Assembly (NCBI GenBank): GCA_903939555.1
Contig: CAJAHV010000193.1
Span: forward strand, 1 to 29,579
From: an uncultured Alphaproteobacteria bacterium
Lineage (GTDB): Bacteria > Pseudomonadota > Alphaproteobacteria > Sphingomonadales > Sphingomonadaceae
Reading direction: 5' to 3'
Length of the DNA stretch: 29,579 nt
The translations under genes were made by a program, and so were the position numbers. The notes under the pieces were generated by a model that saw nothing but the letters and a program-made list of their open reading frames with translations, did no database searches and was not told the DNA's origin. Positions 1 to 8,052 of this stretch are shown one piece after another; positions within the stretch are counted from its first letter, which is position 1, and every line of letters begins with the position of its first letter.

Positions 1-2
1 AG

Positions 3-83
3 TTGATCGTGCCTGATCGCGATTACTTTCGCCGAACCGCGCAGGCTACAATCGCGCGGCTCGACAAGGATGGACTGATATGA
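3..83 (+). CDS. C-terminal tail of an unidentified protein, cut by the window edge
   Basis: An open frame enters from the left edge and gives 26 residues ending in IARLDKDGLI before a TGA. Its stop overlaps the ATG of the next frame (ATGA at 80-83), the translational coupling seen throughout this region, so it is probably the real 3' end of an operon gene. The fragment is too short to assign to a family, and no function is claimed. It lies just outside the truncated IS21 element. Confidence 0.4.
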   Translation: MIVPDRDYFRRTAQATIARLDKDGLI

Positions 84-110
84 GCGTCATGGATGTTCCG
101 CCGCCCGCGG
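80..110 (+). pseudogene. 5' start of a gene broken by the IS21-element junction
   Basis: An ATG at 80 overlaps the stop of the preceding frame. It starts a peptide MSVMDVPPPAA and then runs into sequence that, on the other strand, encodes the istA fragment. The frame closes at 143. The simplest reading is that this was the second gene of an operon and lost everything after about ten codons when the IS21 element inserted or when a deletion joined its interior to this point. The breakpoint is estimated at 100-113 from where istA similarity ends. The product is unknown. Confidence 0.3.
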
Positions 111-260
111 CGCATACCGAAACTCGGTTGTCTCCGCGCCCCTGATGACTTTGCGCACCGTCGCCCGCGAAATCGACAGCGTCCGCACGATCTCCTTGGT
201 CGGCCGTCCCTGCTTGGAATAGGCACGGCGTATCTGGCCAATCAGGTTCACGCTTGTCAT
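111..260 (-). pseudogene. istA: istA N-terminal fragment, IS21-family transposase
   Basis: Translation from ATG 260 gives a helix-turn-helix segment containing LIGQIRRAY, GRPTKEIVRTLSISRATVRKV and EFRY. This is the usual N-terminus of IS21-family IstA proteins, the DNA-binding part of the transposase. Family members are several hundred residues long. Here the similarity stops just after EFRY (codon at 114-116), and the frame then reads foreign sequence to a TGA at 87. The DDE catalytic domain is absent, so the product cannot be an active transposase. The start is chosen because the residues before it (from 311) do not look like IstA. Confidence 0.75.
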
Positions 261-350
261 CCCCAAAAGACCTTTCCGGCAGCAAATCGCCAACGGGAAG
301 GACACTGACACGCAACGTCAGAGGGGGTCGTTATTGGACGCGATTTTACA
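111..350 (-). mobile_element. Truncated IS21-family element (istA 5' fragment and one outer end)
   Basis: The minus strand carries the first ~49 codons of an IS21-type transposase, preceded by about 90 bp of untranslated sequence. The outer end is placed at 350 because the minus strand there reads TGTAAAATCGCG and because a neighbouring reading frame is interrupted at exactly that point. The other end of the element, the rest of istA and all of istB are missing, so it cannot move on its own and no target-site duplication can be read. The exact inner boundary (100-113) is an estimate. Confidence 0.7.
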
Positions 351-435
351 GCCACCGCCACGAACTCGTCGCCAATACCAGCACGCCGGCAAACAGTCCC
401 CTGCCGATCGCATTCCGGTTTATCGTGCCAAGCAT
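351..435 (-). pseudogene. Truncated start of a secreted or membrane protein, interrupted by the IS21 end
   Basis: ATG 435 lies 10 bp downstream of the stop of the 446-1135 gene and opens a frame with a signal-peptide-like start: basic residues, then GLFAGVLVLATSS. After 28 codons it runs into the IS21 outer end and stops at once (TAA 346-348). The spacing says it was the next gene of the same operon. What it encoded after the signal peptide is lost, so no function can be given. Confidence 0.45.
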
Positions 436-445
436 CTTTTGCGGT

Positions 446-1135
446 TCAGAACGGCTTGGTAGCGCCCAAGAAGCAAATCCCGGCGATCATTATCCAATAG
501 ACGTAGGCCGCGATCCGGGCCTGGCCGATTTCCTTTTCAAGCTTGGCCTGGATCGTCGGGTTCGGTCCTGCTGCCAGCACGCGGAAATAGGCCGTCCATT
601 GCCGCATCACAAAGCGCAGGAAAAGGCCGATCACCAGAGTGCCAGCATAGAGCAACATTTTGGTGGGATACCAATATGTTCCTTCAACCGAACTAATTGG
701 TCCGCTGCCCATATATGCCGTGAGCGCAAGCCAGACGATGACCGCAATCAAGGCGTAGCGCAGTAGTTCTTCGGTGCGGGTGATCCGGATTCCCAGATCG
801 GTTTCACGCTTGATGAATGCAGCCCAGGTCATGGCAAGCCAAGCAAGGAAGAACATCCACATTGCAATCAGGACTGCGGTGTTTTCCAGCACGGGCACGA
901 AACCGTATATCTTGCCCATATGCAATCCAAGCGGGAACAGCAGCACGATCCCGGTGCGCGCCAAGATATCGATCCGATAGGCGGTCTCCATATGTCGTTT
1001 GCGCTCTGCCAGGCTGAGAGCACTGTTGGTGACATTGTAGCTCGTTTGGAACACCCCCCATTCGCCGCCCAGCCAATAGACCATGGCAATGATGTGCACC
1101 CAGCGCAGCAAGTCCAGTTCGGCAAAATGCATCAT
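446..1135 (-). CDS. Polytopic inner-membrane protein of unknown function
   Basis: A 229-residue protein with about six or seven hydrophobic helices. It has histidines in or near the first helices (HFAELDLLRWVHII, GLHMGKIYGF), a pattern that recalls PuuD/CopD-like membrane proteins that may hold heme or metal. That resemblance is an impression, not a firm assignment. The start is the first ATG of an ATG-ATG pair, with GGAG spaced correctly before it. It diverges from the gene at 1245, and the 110-bp gap holds an 18-bp perfect palindrome shared with the other promoters of this module. Its downstream partner was destroyed by the IS21 element. Confidence 0.75.
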   Translation of the reverse strand: MMHFAELDLLRWVHIIAMVYWLGGEWGVFQTSYNVTNSALSLAERKRHMETAYRIDILARTGIVLLFPLGLHMGKIYGFVPVLENTAVLIAMWMFFLAWLAMTWAAFIKRETDLGIRITRTEELLRYALIAVIVWLALTAYMGSGPISSVEGTYWYPTKMLLYAGTLVIGLFLRFVMRQWTAYFRVLAAGPNPTIQAKLEKEIGQARIAAYVYWIMIAGICFLGATKPF

Positions 1136-1159
1136 TCACTCCAATTTTCTCTCGAATTA

Positions 1160-1177
1160 AATTTGTCCGGACAAATT
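1160..1177. promoter_or_regulatory. Operator-like palindrome, site A
   Basis: AATTTGTCCGGACAAATT is a perfect 18-bp palindrome between the divergent starts at 1135 and 1245. It is the best copy of a motif found also at 3772, 10083, 10285, 10299 and 16210, always between genes and upstream of a start. It is inferred to be the binding site of a dimeric regulator controlling both divergent units. Confidence 0.7.
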
Positions 1178-1244
1178 GGGCTTGGCAAGCGCAAAATCGT
1201 CCGTAAGGTGAATTGCTGTTGACAGGGTTCCTGGGAGACCGGCG

Positions 1245-1958
1245 ATGAAGCACCGCGTGATCGAAGGCAGGCTGGAATATACCTCGCGCAAGCCGGATAT
1301 GATGGGCAAGGTTCGCGGCTTCGAAACCTTCATGTTCACGCGCCATTCCGACGGCAAAGTGACGTTGCGCGCGCACTGCGAGATTTATGAGCCCGAGCCG
1401 ACGGTGATGCGTGACATCATCTACGCGCTCGACGAGAACAAACAACCAATGGACCTGCACGTTCGACTGACCGTGGGTGATAACTTCATGGGCTCGGGTT
1501 GGTTGCGTTTCGATGGTGAAACGATCGAATGTGAAAGCTATGGCCCGTCGATTGGGCGACTGAGCCAACGGGTTGTGGCCGAGCTTCCGGTCGATGGGTT
1601 TGGCACTCACCCGATCATTTCAGATGGCTATCTGCTGTCGACCAAGGAGTGGAGCGAGGGCCAGAAGCGCAAGTTCAACTGCTACCTGCCGTCACCCGAC
1701 CACCGTGGCGCAACCCCGCCAATGATCGCCCAAGTCAAGATCGATGCGCAATACCTTGGCAAGGAAGAAGTGACGGTCCGAGCCGGAACTTTTGCAGCAC
1801 GAAAATTCCAGTTCTCTGATGACGGCGCCAGCGGTATGGCGGGCGAGCATCCGCCCTATGAACTGTGGATCACCGATGACGACGATGCCATTTTTCTTAA
1901 GGGCGGGGTCGGAGGCTATATGATGACCTGGTACGAACTGATTGAGCTCAGCCGATGA
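1245..1958 (+). CDS. Conserved-looking cytoplasmic protein of unknown function (DUF3108-like end)
   Basis: A 237-residue protein with no signal peptide or membrane helix. The C-terminal half contains VRAGTFAARKFQF and ELWITDDDDAIFLKG, which resemble the beta-rich DUF3108-type fold in which a sugar or lipid-like ligand may be held. This similarity is weak, and no enzymatic motif is visible. GGGAG lies just upstream of ATG 1245. Its stop overlaps the ATG of the aldehyde dehydrogenase (ATGA at 1955-1958), so the two are co-translated and probably act on the same substrate. Palindrome A lies 68 bp upstream. It should be treated as an uncharacterised catabolic-operon protein. Confidence 0.75.
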   Translation: MKHRVIEGRLEYTSRKPDMMGKVRGFETFMFTRHSDGKVTLRAHCEIYEPEPTVMRDIIYALDENKQPMDLHVRLTVGDNFMGSGWLRFDGETIECESYGPSIGRLSQRVVAELPVDGFGTHPIISDGYLLSTKEWSEGQKRKFNCYLPSPDHRGATPPMIAQVKIDAQYLGKEEVTVRAGTFAARKFQFSDDGASGMAGEHPPYELWITDDDDAIFLKGGVGGYMMTWYELIELSR

Positions 1959-3385
1959 GAATCCCCGTCTGCAACCCACGCACCGGCGAGATCGACTACG
2001 CCATTGATGCTGCCAGCGCCGCCGAGATTGACGCTGCCGCCGCGCGGCTTCGGGCCAATCAACCTGCTTGGCGGGGGCTTGGGGCCGAGGGCCGTGCTGC
2101 GGTGCTGCTGAAATGGGCCGAAGCTTTGCAGGCCAACATGGGGCCGATTTGCAGCAAGCTAAGCATCGACACGGGACGGCTGGCGATCGCCAACATCGAG
2201 CTGCTGGGGGTTGTTGGAATATTGCAGCGCTGGGCCGCGCAAGGCCCTGCCATGATCGCCGCGCTCGACAAGACCGACGTGCCCAGCGCCAATCCCGGCA
2301 TCCTGATCAGCAATCGCCACGTTCCTTATCCGTTACTTGGCGTAATCGCGCCGTGGAACTTCCCCTTGCTGCTGGCCCTTATTGACGCCATCCCGGCCTT
2401 GCTGGCGGGCTGCGCTGTGTTGATCAAGCCATCGGAGGTGACGCCGCGTTTCATTCCGGAGCTGCGCAAGGCAATTGCTGCGGTGCCCGAGCTGGAGAAA
2501 GTGCTGTGCGTTGTCGAAGGAGATGCCGACACGGGCCGGGCTATCGTGGCTTCCGTCGATTACGTGTGTTTTACCGGCTCGGTGGCGACCGGGCGCAAAG
2601 TTGCCGAAGCCGCCGCTGCGGCCTTCATCCCGGCCAATCTCGAGCTTGGTGGCAAGGATCCGATGATCGTGCTTGCTTCGGCTGACCCTGCAACAGCAGC
2701 CAGCATCGCGCTGCGCTCCAGCGTGGTGGCCAATGGCCAGGCTTGCCAGTCGATCGAGCGGCTCTACGTCCATCGCTCGATCGCGAATGCCTTCCTTGCA
2801 GCGCTGGTTGCACAGGCCGATGCGGTGGAGCTCAACTATCCCGATATCGCCAGAGGCCACATCGGTCCGTTCATTTTTCCACCGCAGGGCGACAAGGTTC
2901 AGGCGCAGATCGACGCAGCGGTGGCGGGCGGCGCAACTGTCCTGACAGGCGGCAGGATCGAGGTGCTTGGCGGCGGCAAGTACCTGCGGCCGACGGTGCT
3001 GATCGATGTGACCCCTCAGATGGCGATCATCGCCGAGGAATCCTTCGGGCCGGTGATCCCGGTCACCGTTTATGACGAGATCGACGAAGCAATCAGGTTG
3101 GCCAATGACAGCATTTACGGGCTCTCCGCCGCCGTTATCGGCGACCCTGTCGAAGCCGAAAAAGTCGCTGCGCAGCTTGAAGCTGGAGCCGTCTCCATCA
3201 ACGATGGATCGCTGACATCCGGAGTTTGGGATGCGGAAAACTCCTCGTTCAAACTATCGGGGATGGGCCCCAGCCGTATGGGTTCCGCCGGGTTGTTGCG
3301 ATACTTCAGGACTCAGGCAATCATCAAGCAGACTGGTCAGGCGGCGGCGATCGCGGCCTATGCAGAAGGTGCCGTTGCAAGATAG
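1955..3385 (+). CDS. NAD(P)-dependent aldehyde dehydrogenase
   Basis: A 476-residue member of the aldehyde dehydrogenase superfamily, oxidising an aldehyde to the acid in the cytoplasm. Visible hallmarks in order are PWNFP (133-137), IKPSE (157-161), FTGS (206-209, cofactor site), ELGGKDP with general base Glu230, GQACQSIER with nucleophile Cys264, and EESFGPV near residue 350. The length is normal. The start overlaps the previous stop. The substrate is unknown. Its place beside an acyl-CoA synthetase (3834) suggests that the acid it makes may be activated by that enzyme. The family is certain; the substrate class is not. Confidence 0.93.
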   Translation: MRIPVCNPRTGEIDYAIDAASAAEIDAAAARLRANQPAWRGLGAEGRAAVLLKWAEALQANMGPICSKLSIDTGRLAIANIELLGVVGILQRWAAQGPAMIAALDKTDVPSANPGILISNRHVPYPLLGVIAPWNFPLLLALIDAIPALLAGCAVLIKPSEVTPRFIPELRKAIAAVPELEKVLCVVEGDADTGRAIVASVDYVCFTGSVATGRKVAEAAAAAFIPANLELGGKDPMIVLASADPATAASIALRSSVVANGQACQSIERLYVHRSIANAFLAALVAQADAVELNYPDIARGHIGPFIFPPQGDKVQAQIDAAVAGGATVLTGGRIEVLGGGKYLRPTVLIDVTPQMAIIAEESFGPVIPVTVYDEIDEAIRLANDSIYGLSAAVIGDPVEAEKVAAQLEAGAVSINDGSLTSGVWDAENSSFKLSGMGPSRMGSAGLLRYFRTQAIIKQTGQAAAIAAYAEGAVAR

Positions 3386-3833
3386 CCTATTGCCCGGCAT
3401 CCTGACTGACTGTAATTTTGCGTCCCGGGCAAACTGGACTGGCCTGATCTGCCCTCCCTGCTTTCAGCCAGCAGGGATTAGAGCCGGGCCGTAGTTGTTG
3501 CGCATGGGCGCGGGTGCAGCAATTGCCTGTGGAGCGGAGCCGGCAGGGCGGAGCGGAACAGGCAGGTTGCGGCAGGTATGGCTTCGACGCTGACCACCGA
3601 CTCGCTCCAAGGCTGGGCCCGTTGTGCGCTTGCCGGTGTCGTGACGGCCAAAGTCAAACAGACGAGCCATCCCAAGCGGGCCAAATACAAAAAAGGCAAA
3701 TAGCATCGGGTCGTTCAACTATGTCTATTGTCGCGCTGGACGGGCATTGAGTCTGAGCCGTGGTCTTGCACATTTGTCCGGACAAATCTACGATTGATCC
3801 CGTGTCGATGGGACACCGAATAGGGAGAGCTGC
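3386..3833. other. Intergenic stretch with operator B; no convincing gene
   Basis: These 448 bp separate the aldehyde dehydrogenase from the acyl-CoA synthetase. The minus strand shows a signal-peptide-like start (TTG 3699, LGWLVCLTLAVTTPASA) in one frame, and a proline/alanine-rich tail ending PMRNNYGPALIPAG in another. This could be a frameshifted remnant of a small secreted protein. A 41-codon plus-strand frame (3578-3703) with a lysine-rich end is an alternative. Neither is supported well enough to call a gene. The last 60 bp hold palindrome B and the promoter region of the next gene. Confidence 0.4.
3772..3787. promoter_or_regulatory. Operator-like palindrome, site B
   Basis: ATTTGTCCGGACAAAT is a perfect 16-bp palindrome, 46 bp upstream of the GTG start of the acyl-CoA synthetase at 3834. 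It is identical in its core to site A. It probably controls the acyl-CoA synthetase/nitronate-monooxygenase-like pair. Confidence 0.68.
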
Positions 3834-5363
3834 GTGGCCACAGAAAGAGCATCTCTGGTCAGTGATTGGCTCCACTATCAGGCATCGTACAATCCAGAGC
3901 GACTGGCGGCAGTCGATCTGACGACGGCACGCCGTTTCACCTACGCTGCCTTCAATGATCGTGCGACCCGGCTGGCCACCGCTTTGCGCAACACGCTGGG
4001 TGTTTTGAAGGGCGACAGGGTCGGCATGCTTGCCCGAAACAGCACCGATCATTTCGAGTTGATGTTTGCGTGCTGGAAAATCGGAGCCGTTTTCATGCCG
4101 CTCAACTGGCGGTTGAGCGCGGGGGAAATGACCAAGGTCATCGCCGATGCTATACCGTGCGTTGTCTTTGTCGATCCCGATTTCGCCGGGCTGCTCGACG
4201 GTTGCGCCTGCCCTGTGGTCGGACGCGGTGGTGGCGATGACAGCGCATATGAGGCACTTATCAGCGCCCATGCGCCCGAAGTGCGGATGGAAGGCGTTAC
4301 ACTCGATGATCACAACACCTTGCTCTACACGTCAGGCACGACGGGCGAGCAAAAGGGCGTGATCGGCACCCATCTGAATTCGATGACCATCGTCCTGCAA
4401 TCGGTCACGACCGGCGCGATTGACAACGCGACGACGTGCTTGACCTACGCGCCGCTGTTTCACACCGCCGGACTCAACAGCTTTGCCATGCCATTGTTTC
4501 ATTTTGGCGGTACGCTCCATGTGATGGCAAATTGGGATGCCGCAGAGGCGCTTGCTCACCTGTCGAATCCCGACCTTAAGATCACCCACACGTTAGGTGT
4601 GCCCTTTCACCTCGGCATGATTGCGGCTTTGCCGGCATTCGCTAGCACCGTTTTTCCAACACTGCGGCTTGTGGGAGTGGGTGGCGCACCCGCCAATCGT
4701 CAACTGATTGATATATGGGCGTCGAAGGGCATCCCGCTTTCGCAATCCTATGGCATGACTGAGGTTTTCGGCTTGGGCTTCCAGCCGCCCGCGGCAGCGC
4801 GCGAAAATCCGGCGGCGGCAGGCAAGGCCCTAATGTACCTCGACCTTCAGATTGGTGATGCGGACGGTCAGGAACTGCCGTTGGGAGAGCGCGGCGAAAT
4901 TCAAGTGCGCGGCCCCGGTATCTCACCCGGTTATTGGAAGCGCCCGGACCTGACCGAAGCCGCCTGGACAAACGGCTGGTTCCGCACCGGGGATATTGGC
5001 GTCATGGACCCTGATCGCACCCTTTATGTCGTGGATCGGCTAAAGGACATGTACATCTCGGGCGGCGAGAATGTGTATCCGGCCGAGGTCGAAAGCGTGA
5101 TTTCAAAGGTGCCGGGGGTCATCATGAACGCGGTGATTGGTGTGCCGGATGCGCGCTGGCAAGAGGTCGGCATGGCCTTTGTCGTGAAGGCTCCCGGCAG
5201 CCCGGTGGACGCGGCCGCCATTCTGTCTGCAGCCCGCGAGAAACTCGCCGGTTATAAAGTTCCGCACCATGTGCGATTTGTCGATGTGCTGCCCATCAGT
5301 GCACAGGGGAAAGTGCTCAAATGGGCGCTACGCGATCTGGCCCAACAGGATAATCCTGCGTGA
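3834..5363 (+). CDS. AMP-forming acyl-CoA synthetase/ligase
   Basis: A 509-residue adenylate-forming enzyme that activates a carboxylic acid as acyl-AMP and then as the CoA thioester. The P-loop-like motif LLYTSGTTGEQKG is at 163-175, followed by YGMTE, GWFRTGDIG, the hinge region KDMYISGGENVYPAEVE, and the C-terminal GKVLKWALR with probable catalytic Lys493. Full family length. The start is GTG 3834, with AGGGAG six bases before it. It overlaps the next gene by 4 bp. Operator B lies upstream. The substrate (fatty, aromatic or terpenoid acid) cannot be read from the sequence. Confidence 0.92.
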   Translation: MATERASLVSDWLHYQASYNPERLAAVDLTTARRFTYAAFNDRATRLATALRNTLGVLKGDRVGMLARNSTDHFELMFACWKIGAVFMPLNWRLSAGEMTKVIADAIPCVVFVDPDFAGLLDGCACPVVGRGGGDDSAYEALISAHAPEVRMEGVTLDDHNTLLYTSGTTGEQKGVIGTHLNSMTIVLQSVTTGAIDNATTCLTYAPLFHTAGLNSFAMPLFHFGGTLHVMANWDAAEALAHLSNPDLKITHTLGVPFHLGMIAALPAFASTVFPTLRLVGVGGAPANRQLIDIWASKGIPLSQSYGMTEVFGLGFQPPAAARENPAAAGKALMYLDLQIGDADGQELPLGERGEIQVRGPGISPGYWKRPDLTEAAWTNGWFRTGDIGVMDPDRTLYVVDRLKDMYISGGENVYPAEVESVISKVPGVIMNAVIGVPDARWQEVGMAFVVKAPGSPVDAAAILSAAREKLAGYKVPHHVRFVDVLPISAQGKVLKWALRDLAQQDNPA

Positions 5364-6310
5364 ATGTTCGTGAACGTTTTGACGCGATTCGCGCGCGTAT
5401 CGTGCTTCCGGCAATTGCAGCACCGATGTTTCTGGTGTCGGGGCCGGAATTGGTGATTGCCTGCTGCCAGGCGGGAATGCCAGCCTCATTTCCGACACTC
5501 AATGCCCGGCCTGAAAGCGAGCTTGTCCGCTGGCTCGATACAATCTCCGCGTCGCTTCGCGCGTCGCCAGACAGCGCACCCTGGATCCCCAATCTGGTGC
5601 TGCACCCATCCAATCCCCGGCACGAAGCCGATGTTGATCTGGTGCTTGATTATGAGCCTGAGATTGTGATCACGGCCTTGGGCAAGCCCGCCAAAGTGGC
5701 CGCGCGTGCGCATGTTTATGGCGGGCTGGTTTTTTCCGATGTGAACAGCGTGAAATATGCGCGGATCGCCGCCGATAATGGGGCCGATGGGTTGATCCTG
5801 CTGTGTGCAGGCGCAGGGGGGCATACCGGCATGCTCTCGCCATTTGCTTTTGTGGATGCAGTGCGCAGTTTCTTTGACGGTCCGTTGGTTGTTGCCGGTG
5901 GCATTGCTTCGGGTGGGGCCATTTGCGGTGTTGAGGCGATGGGTGCCGATCTTGCCTATATCGGCACGCGTTTCATCGCCGCGCGCGAGAGCATGGCAAG
6001 CCCGGCCTATCGCGACATGCTGATCGCGGCTGATGAAACGGACATCGTCCTTTCAGACAAGTTTACTGGCGTTCCAGCCAATTATCTGCAGCCGAGTATC
6101 GCCGCCGCCGGGATTGATCTTGATGCCATGCAAAAACGGCAAGGAATCTCGATCGATCAGCGCGACGATGCCAAGGCGTGGCGAGACATATGGTCGGCCG
6201 GGCACGGCGTTCGTTCAACAGTGCAGGTCGAGACGGTTGCCGATCTCGTGGAACGACTGACACGCGAATATCGTGATGCCCGTGTGCGTTCAGCTTCAGC
6301 TTCGGCTTAG
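5360..6310 (+). CDS. Nitronate monooxygenase / 2-nitropropane-dioxygenase-like FMN enzyme
   Basis: A 316-residue TIM-barrel flavoprotein. Family signatures are the N-terminal PAIAAPMFLVSG, CAGAGGHTG (149-157) with the active-site His155, GGIASGGA (180-187) and IGTRFIAARES (201-211), which form the FMN phosphate site. Many relatives in catabolic clusters are annotated as nitronate monooxygenases, but several family members act as enoyl reductases or dehydrogenases, so the true reaction is open. GTG 5360 overlaps the stop of the acyl-CoA synthetase, and coupling to it hints at a CoA-ester or enone substrate. Its 3' end overlaps the convergent MFS gene by 15 bp. Confidence 0.87.
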   Translation: MNVRERFDAIRARIVLPAIAAPMFLVSGPELVIACCQAGMPASFPTLNARPESELVRWLDTISASLRASPDSAPWIPNLVLHPSNPRHEADVDLVLDYEPEIVITALGKPAKVAARAHVYGGLVFSDVNSVKYARIAADNGADGLILLCAGAGGHTGMLSPFAFVDAVRSFFDGPLVVAGGIASGGAICGVEAMGADLAYIGTRFIAARESMASPAYRDMLIAADETDIVLSDKFTGVPANYLQPSIAAAGIDLDAMQKRQGISIDQRDDAKAWRDIWSAGHGVRSTVQVETVADLVERLTREYRDARVRSASASA

Positions 6311-7609
6311 CTCCAGCGCCGCGAGCCGCATTCGGTATGCTCGGCTAATGGCGGGGAGCAGGATCAACGGTATGGTGCCAAAGATCAGCGGCTGGATCGC
6401 AACCGCATAGCGTAAATTGGCTTCACCAAATAGGTTGGTCGAAAGCCAACCGACAGTCGGCGGTCCAAGGAACAGCCCGGTGATGTTGATCGCGGCATAA
6501 TAGAGCGCGACCACCTGACCGCGAACGGATGACGGCGTAATCGCCAACAGCGCCAGCATCGCCGCTGCGGTCAACATCGACAGGGGAATGGAAGCGAGGA
6601 TATTCAGCGTCAGAGTTACCCGGGGCATGTCGATGAGAAAGGGCAATGTGCAAAGCGGGAGCATGAGCATGAAGGCCCACATGCTAACCCGGTAGGGCGC
6701 ATCGGACATGCCTTTGCGCTGCATCCGCATGATCAGCCAGCTGGTCAGTGCAAGCGAGATGGGGCCGATGATCATCGTGCCGACACCGTTGTACAATGCA
6801 TAGATTTCGGTCGGCCAGCCATAAGCGCGGTTGAACGCGGCCGGGCCGAAGCTGCCCTGACCGTAAGTCACCGTTGTCATAACGCAAACCAGCAGAAACA
6901 GGCCGAGATAAGCCTGCCAGTTTCTGCCGATCAGCCGCAAGGCATCGCCCACGCCATTGCCTTCTTCGCCTTTGATCGCCGGCTGGCGTGGCGGTTCAGG
7001 CAAAATCATGAACACCATCGCAATCAAGAACCCGGGCAGGCCGACTGCAACGAACGAGAATTGCCAGGGCTTTAAGTCGCCAAGCAAAGGCACGGCAATC
7101 GTCGCCGATCCCTTGGCCCAGCTGATAATGCCCCAAGTCGCAATGGCGCTGAGGCCGACTGCAAGCGAAAGTGCTGCGGAATAAAAGGCAACGGGCCGGG
7201 CGCGCCTTTCTTCGGGAAAGCTGTCGCTGACCAGCGACATGGCAGACGGGCTTAGCACGGCTTCGCCAATCCCTACCGCCATCCGGGCAGCAAACAAGTG
7301 CCAGAAACTTGCAGCAAAGCCCGTCAATGCGGTCGCCAGCGACCAGAACGCAACCCCGGCTGCAACCAGCCGCGTCCTCTTCACGCGATCCGCCATCCAG
7401 CCAATGGGTAACCCCATGGTTGCATAGAAAATAGCGAAGGCGGGGCCGATGATGTAACCGAGCTGGTCGTCGCGCAAGCCAAGGTCCGCCTTGATCGGCC
7501 CGATCAGCAGGCCCAGAATATTCCGGTCAAGATAAGAGAAGACATAGGCGACGGTCAGCATGACCGTCAGCGTCCAGCCAGCCCGCGCTGTTGGATAGCC
7601 ATCGCTCAT
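6296..7609 (-). CDS. MFS transporter
   Basis: A 437-residue major-facilitator permease with about twelve hydrophobic helices. It has the YLDRNILGLLIGPIKADL start typical of spinster/UhpC-like sphingomonad transporters and the loop motif GWMADRVKRTR between helices 2 and 3. It probably carries an organic acid or pathway intermediate across the inner membrane. It is the last gene of the minus-strand operon starting at 9890. Its ATG overlaps the stop of the VOC gene (ATGA at 7606-7609). Its final codons overlap the last 15 bp of the convergent flavoenzyme gene, so transcripts from the two operons collide there. Confidence 0.9.
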   Translation of the reverse strand: MSDGYPTARAGWTLTVMLTVAYVFSYLDRNILGLLIGPIKADLGLRDDQLGYIIGPAFAIFYATMGLPIGWMADRVKRTRLVAAGVAFWSLATALTGFAASFWHLFAARMAVGIGEAVLSPSAMSLVSDSFPEERRARPVAFYSAALSLAVGLSAIATWGIISWAKGSATIAVPLLGDLKPWQFSFVAVGLPGFLIAMVFMILPEPPRQPAIKGEEGNGVGDALRLIGRNWQAYLGLFLLVCVMTTVTYGQGSFGPAAFNRAYGWPTEIYALYNGVGTMIIGPISLALTSWLIMRMQRKGMSDAPYRVSMWAFMLMLPLCTLPFLIDMPRVTLTLNILASIPLSMLTAAAMLALLAITPSSVRGQVVALYYAAINITGLFLGPPTVGWLSTNLFGEANLRYAVAIQPLIFGTIPLILLPAISRAYRMRLAALELSRS

Positions 7610-8052
7610 TTTGCTTCTCCCAGAATTTTGTAAATCACCACCAGATTGTCGTCGAAATCGACAATGCCAATCTCGCGGCCAACGCGCCCGTCATTGGTGC
7701 GCAGCACTTGTTCGTCATAAACAGTCAGCCCCAAGGCGCGGGCCTTCGCCATCACTGCATCGGGATCGTCAATCTCCAGCACGATGGCGGATCGGCGGGG
7801 ATGCGGTACTGCGGGCAGTGCAATATTGGCAACTTCGGTCAGCGCCATTACGCGCGCCTGTGTTTCGGTCGACAGCACGCAAAAACGCATAACGGCTTCA
7901 CGCGGAATGGCGAAAACAGGGTAGGAATAGCTGTCCGGATTGGGAGGCAGGATGTAGGTGACATCGAACCCGAGCACGTCGTGATAAAAGGTCAGCGCCT
8001 TATCCAGGTCCGCAACTACGTGATTGCCGCGTTGAAACCGGATTCCCGCCAT
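7606..8052 (-). CDS. VOC (glyoxalase/dioxygenase-fold) protein
   Basis: A 148-residue vicinal-oxygen-chelate protein with two beta-alpha-beta-beta-beta halves: IRFQRGNHVVADLDKALTFY near the N-terminus and AIVLEIDDPDAVMAKARALG, then IGIVDFDDNLVVIY, in the second. Such proteins are metal-dependent isomerases, lyases or dioxygenases, or simply ligand binders. The Glu or His metal ligands cannot be fixed without alignment. The start is ATG 8052, which overlaps the stop of the reductase gene (TGATG), with GGAGG before it. The upstream in-frame start at 8088 lies inside the previous gene and is less likely. It pairs with a second VOC gene in the operon. Confidence 0.85.
   Translation of the reverse strand: MAGIRFQRGNHVVADLDKALTFYHDVLGFDVTYILPPNPDSYSYPVFAIPREAVMRFCVLSTETQARVMALTEVANIALPAVPHPRRSAIVLEIDDPDAVMAKARALGLTVYDEQVLRTNDGRVGREIGIVDFDDNLVVIYKILGEAK

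Noticed and set aside
3578..3703. 41-residue plus-strand frame with a lysine-rich end
   Set aside because: Short, no recognised family, and it competes with equally weak minus-strand frames; no support beyond a modest ribosome-site-like GGCAGG.
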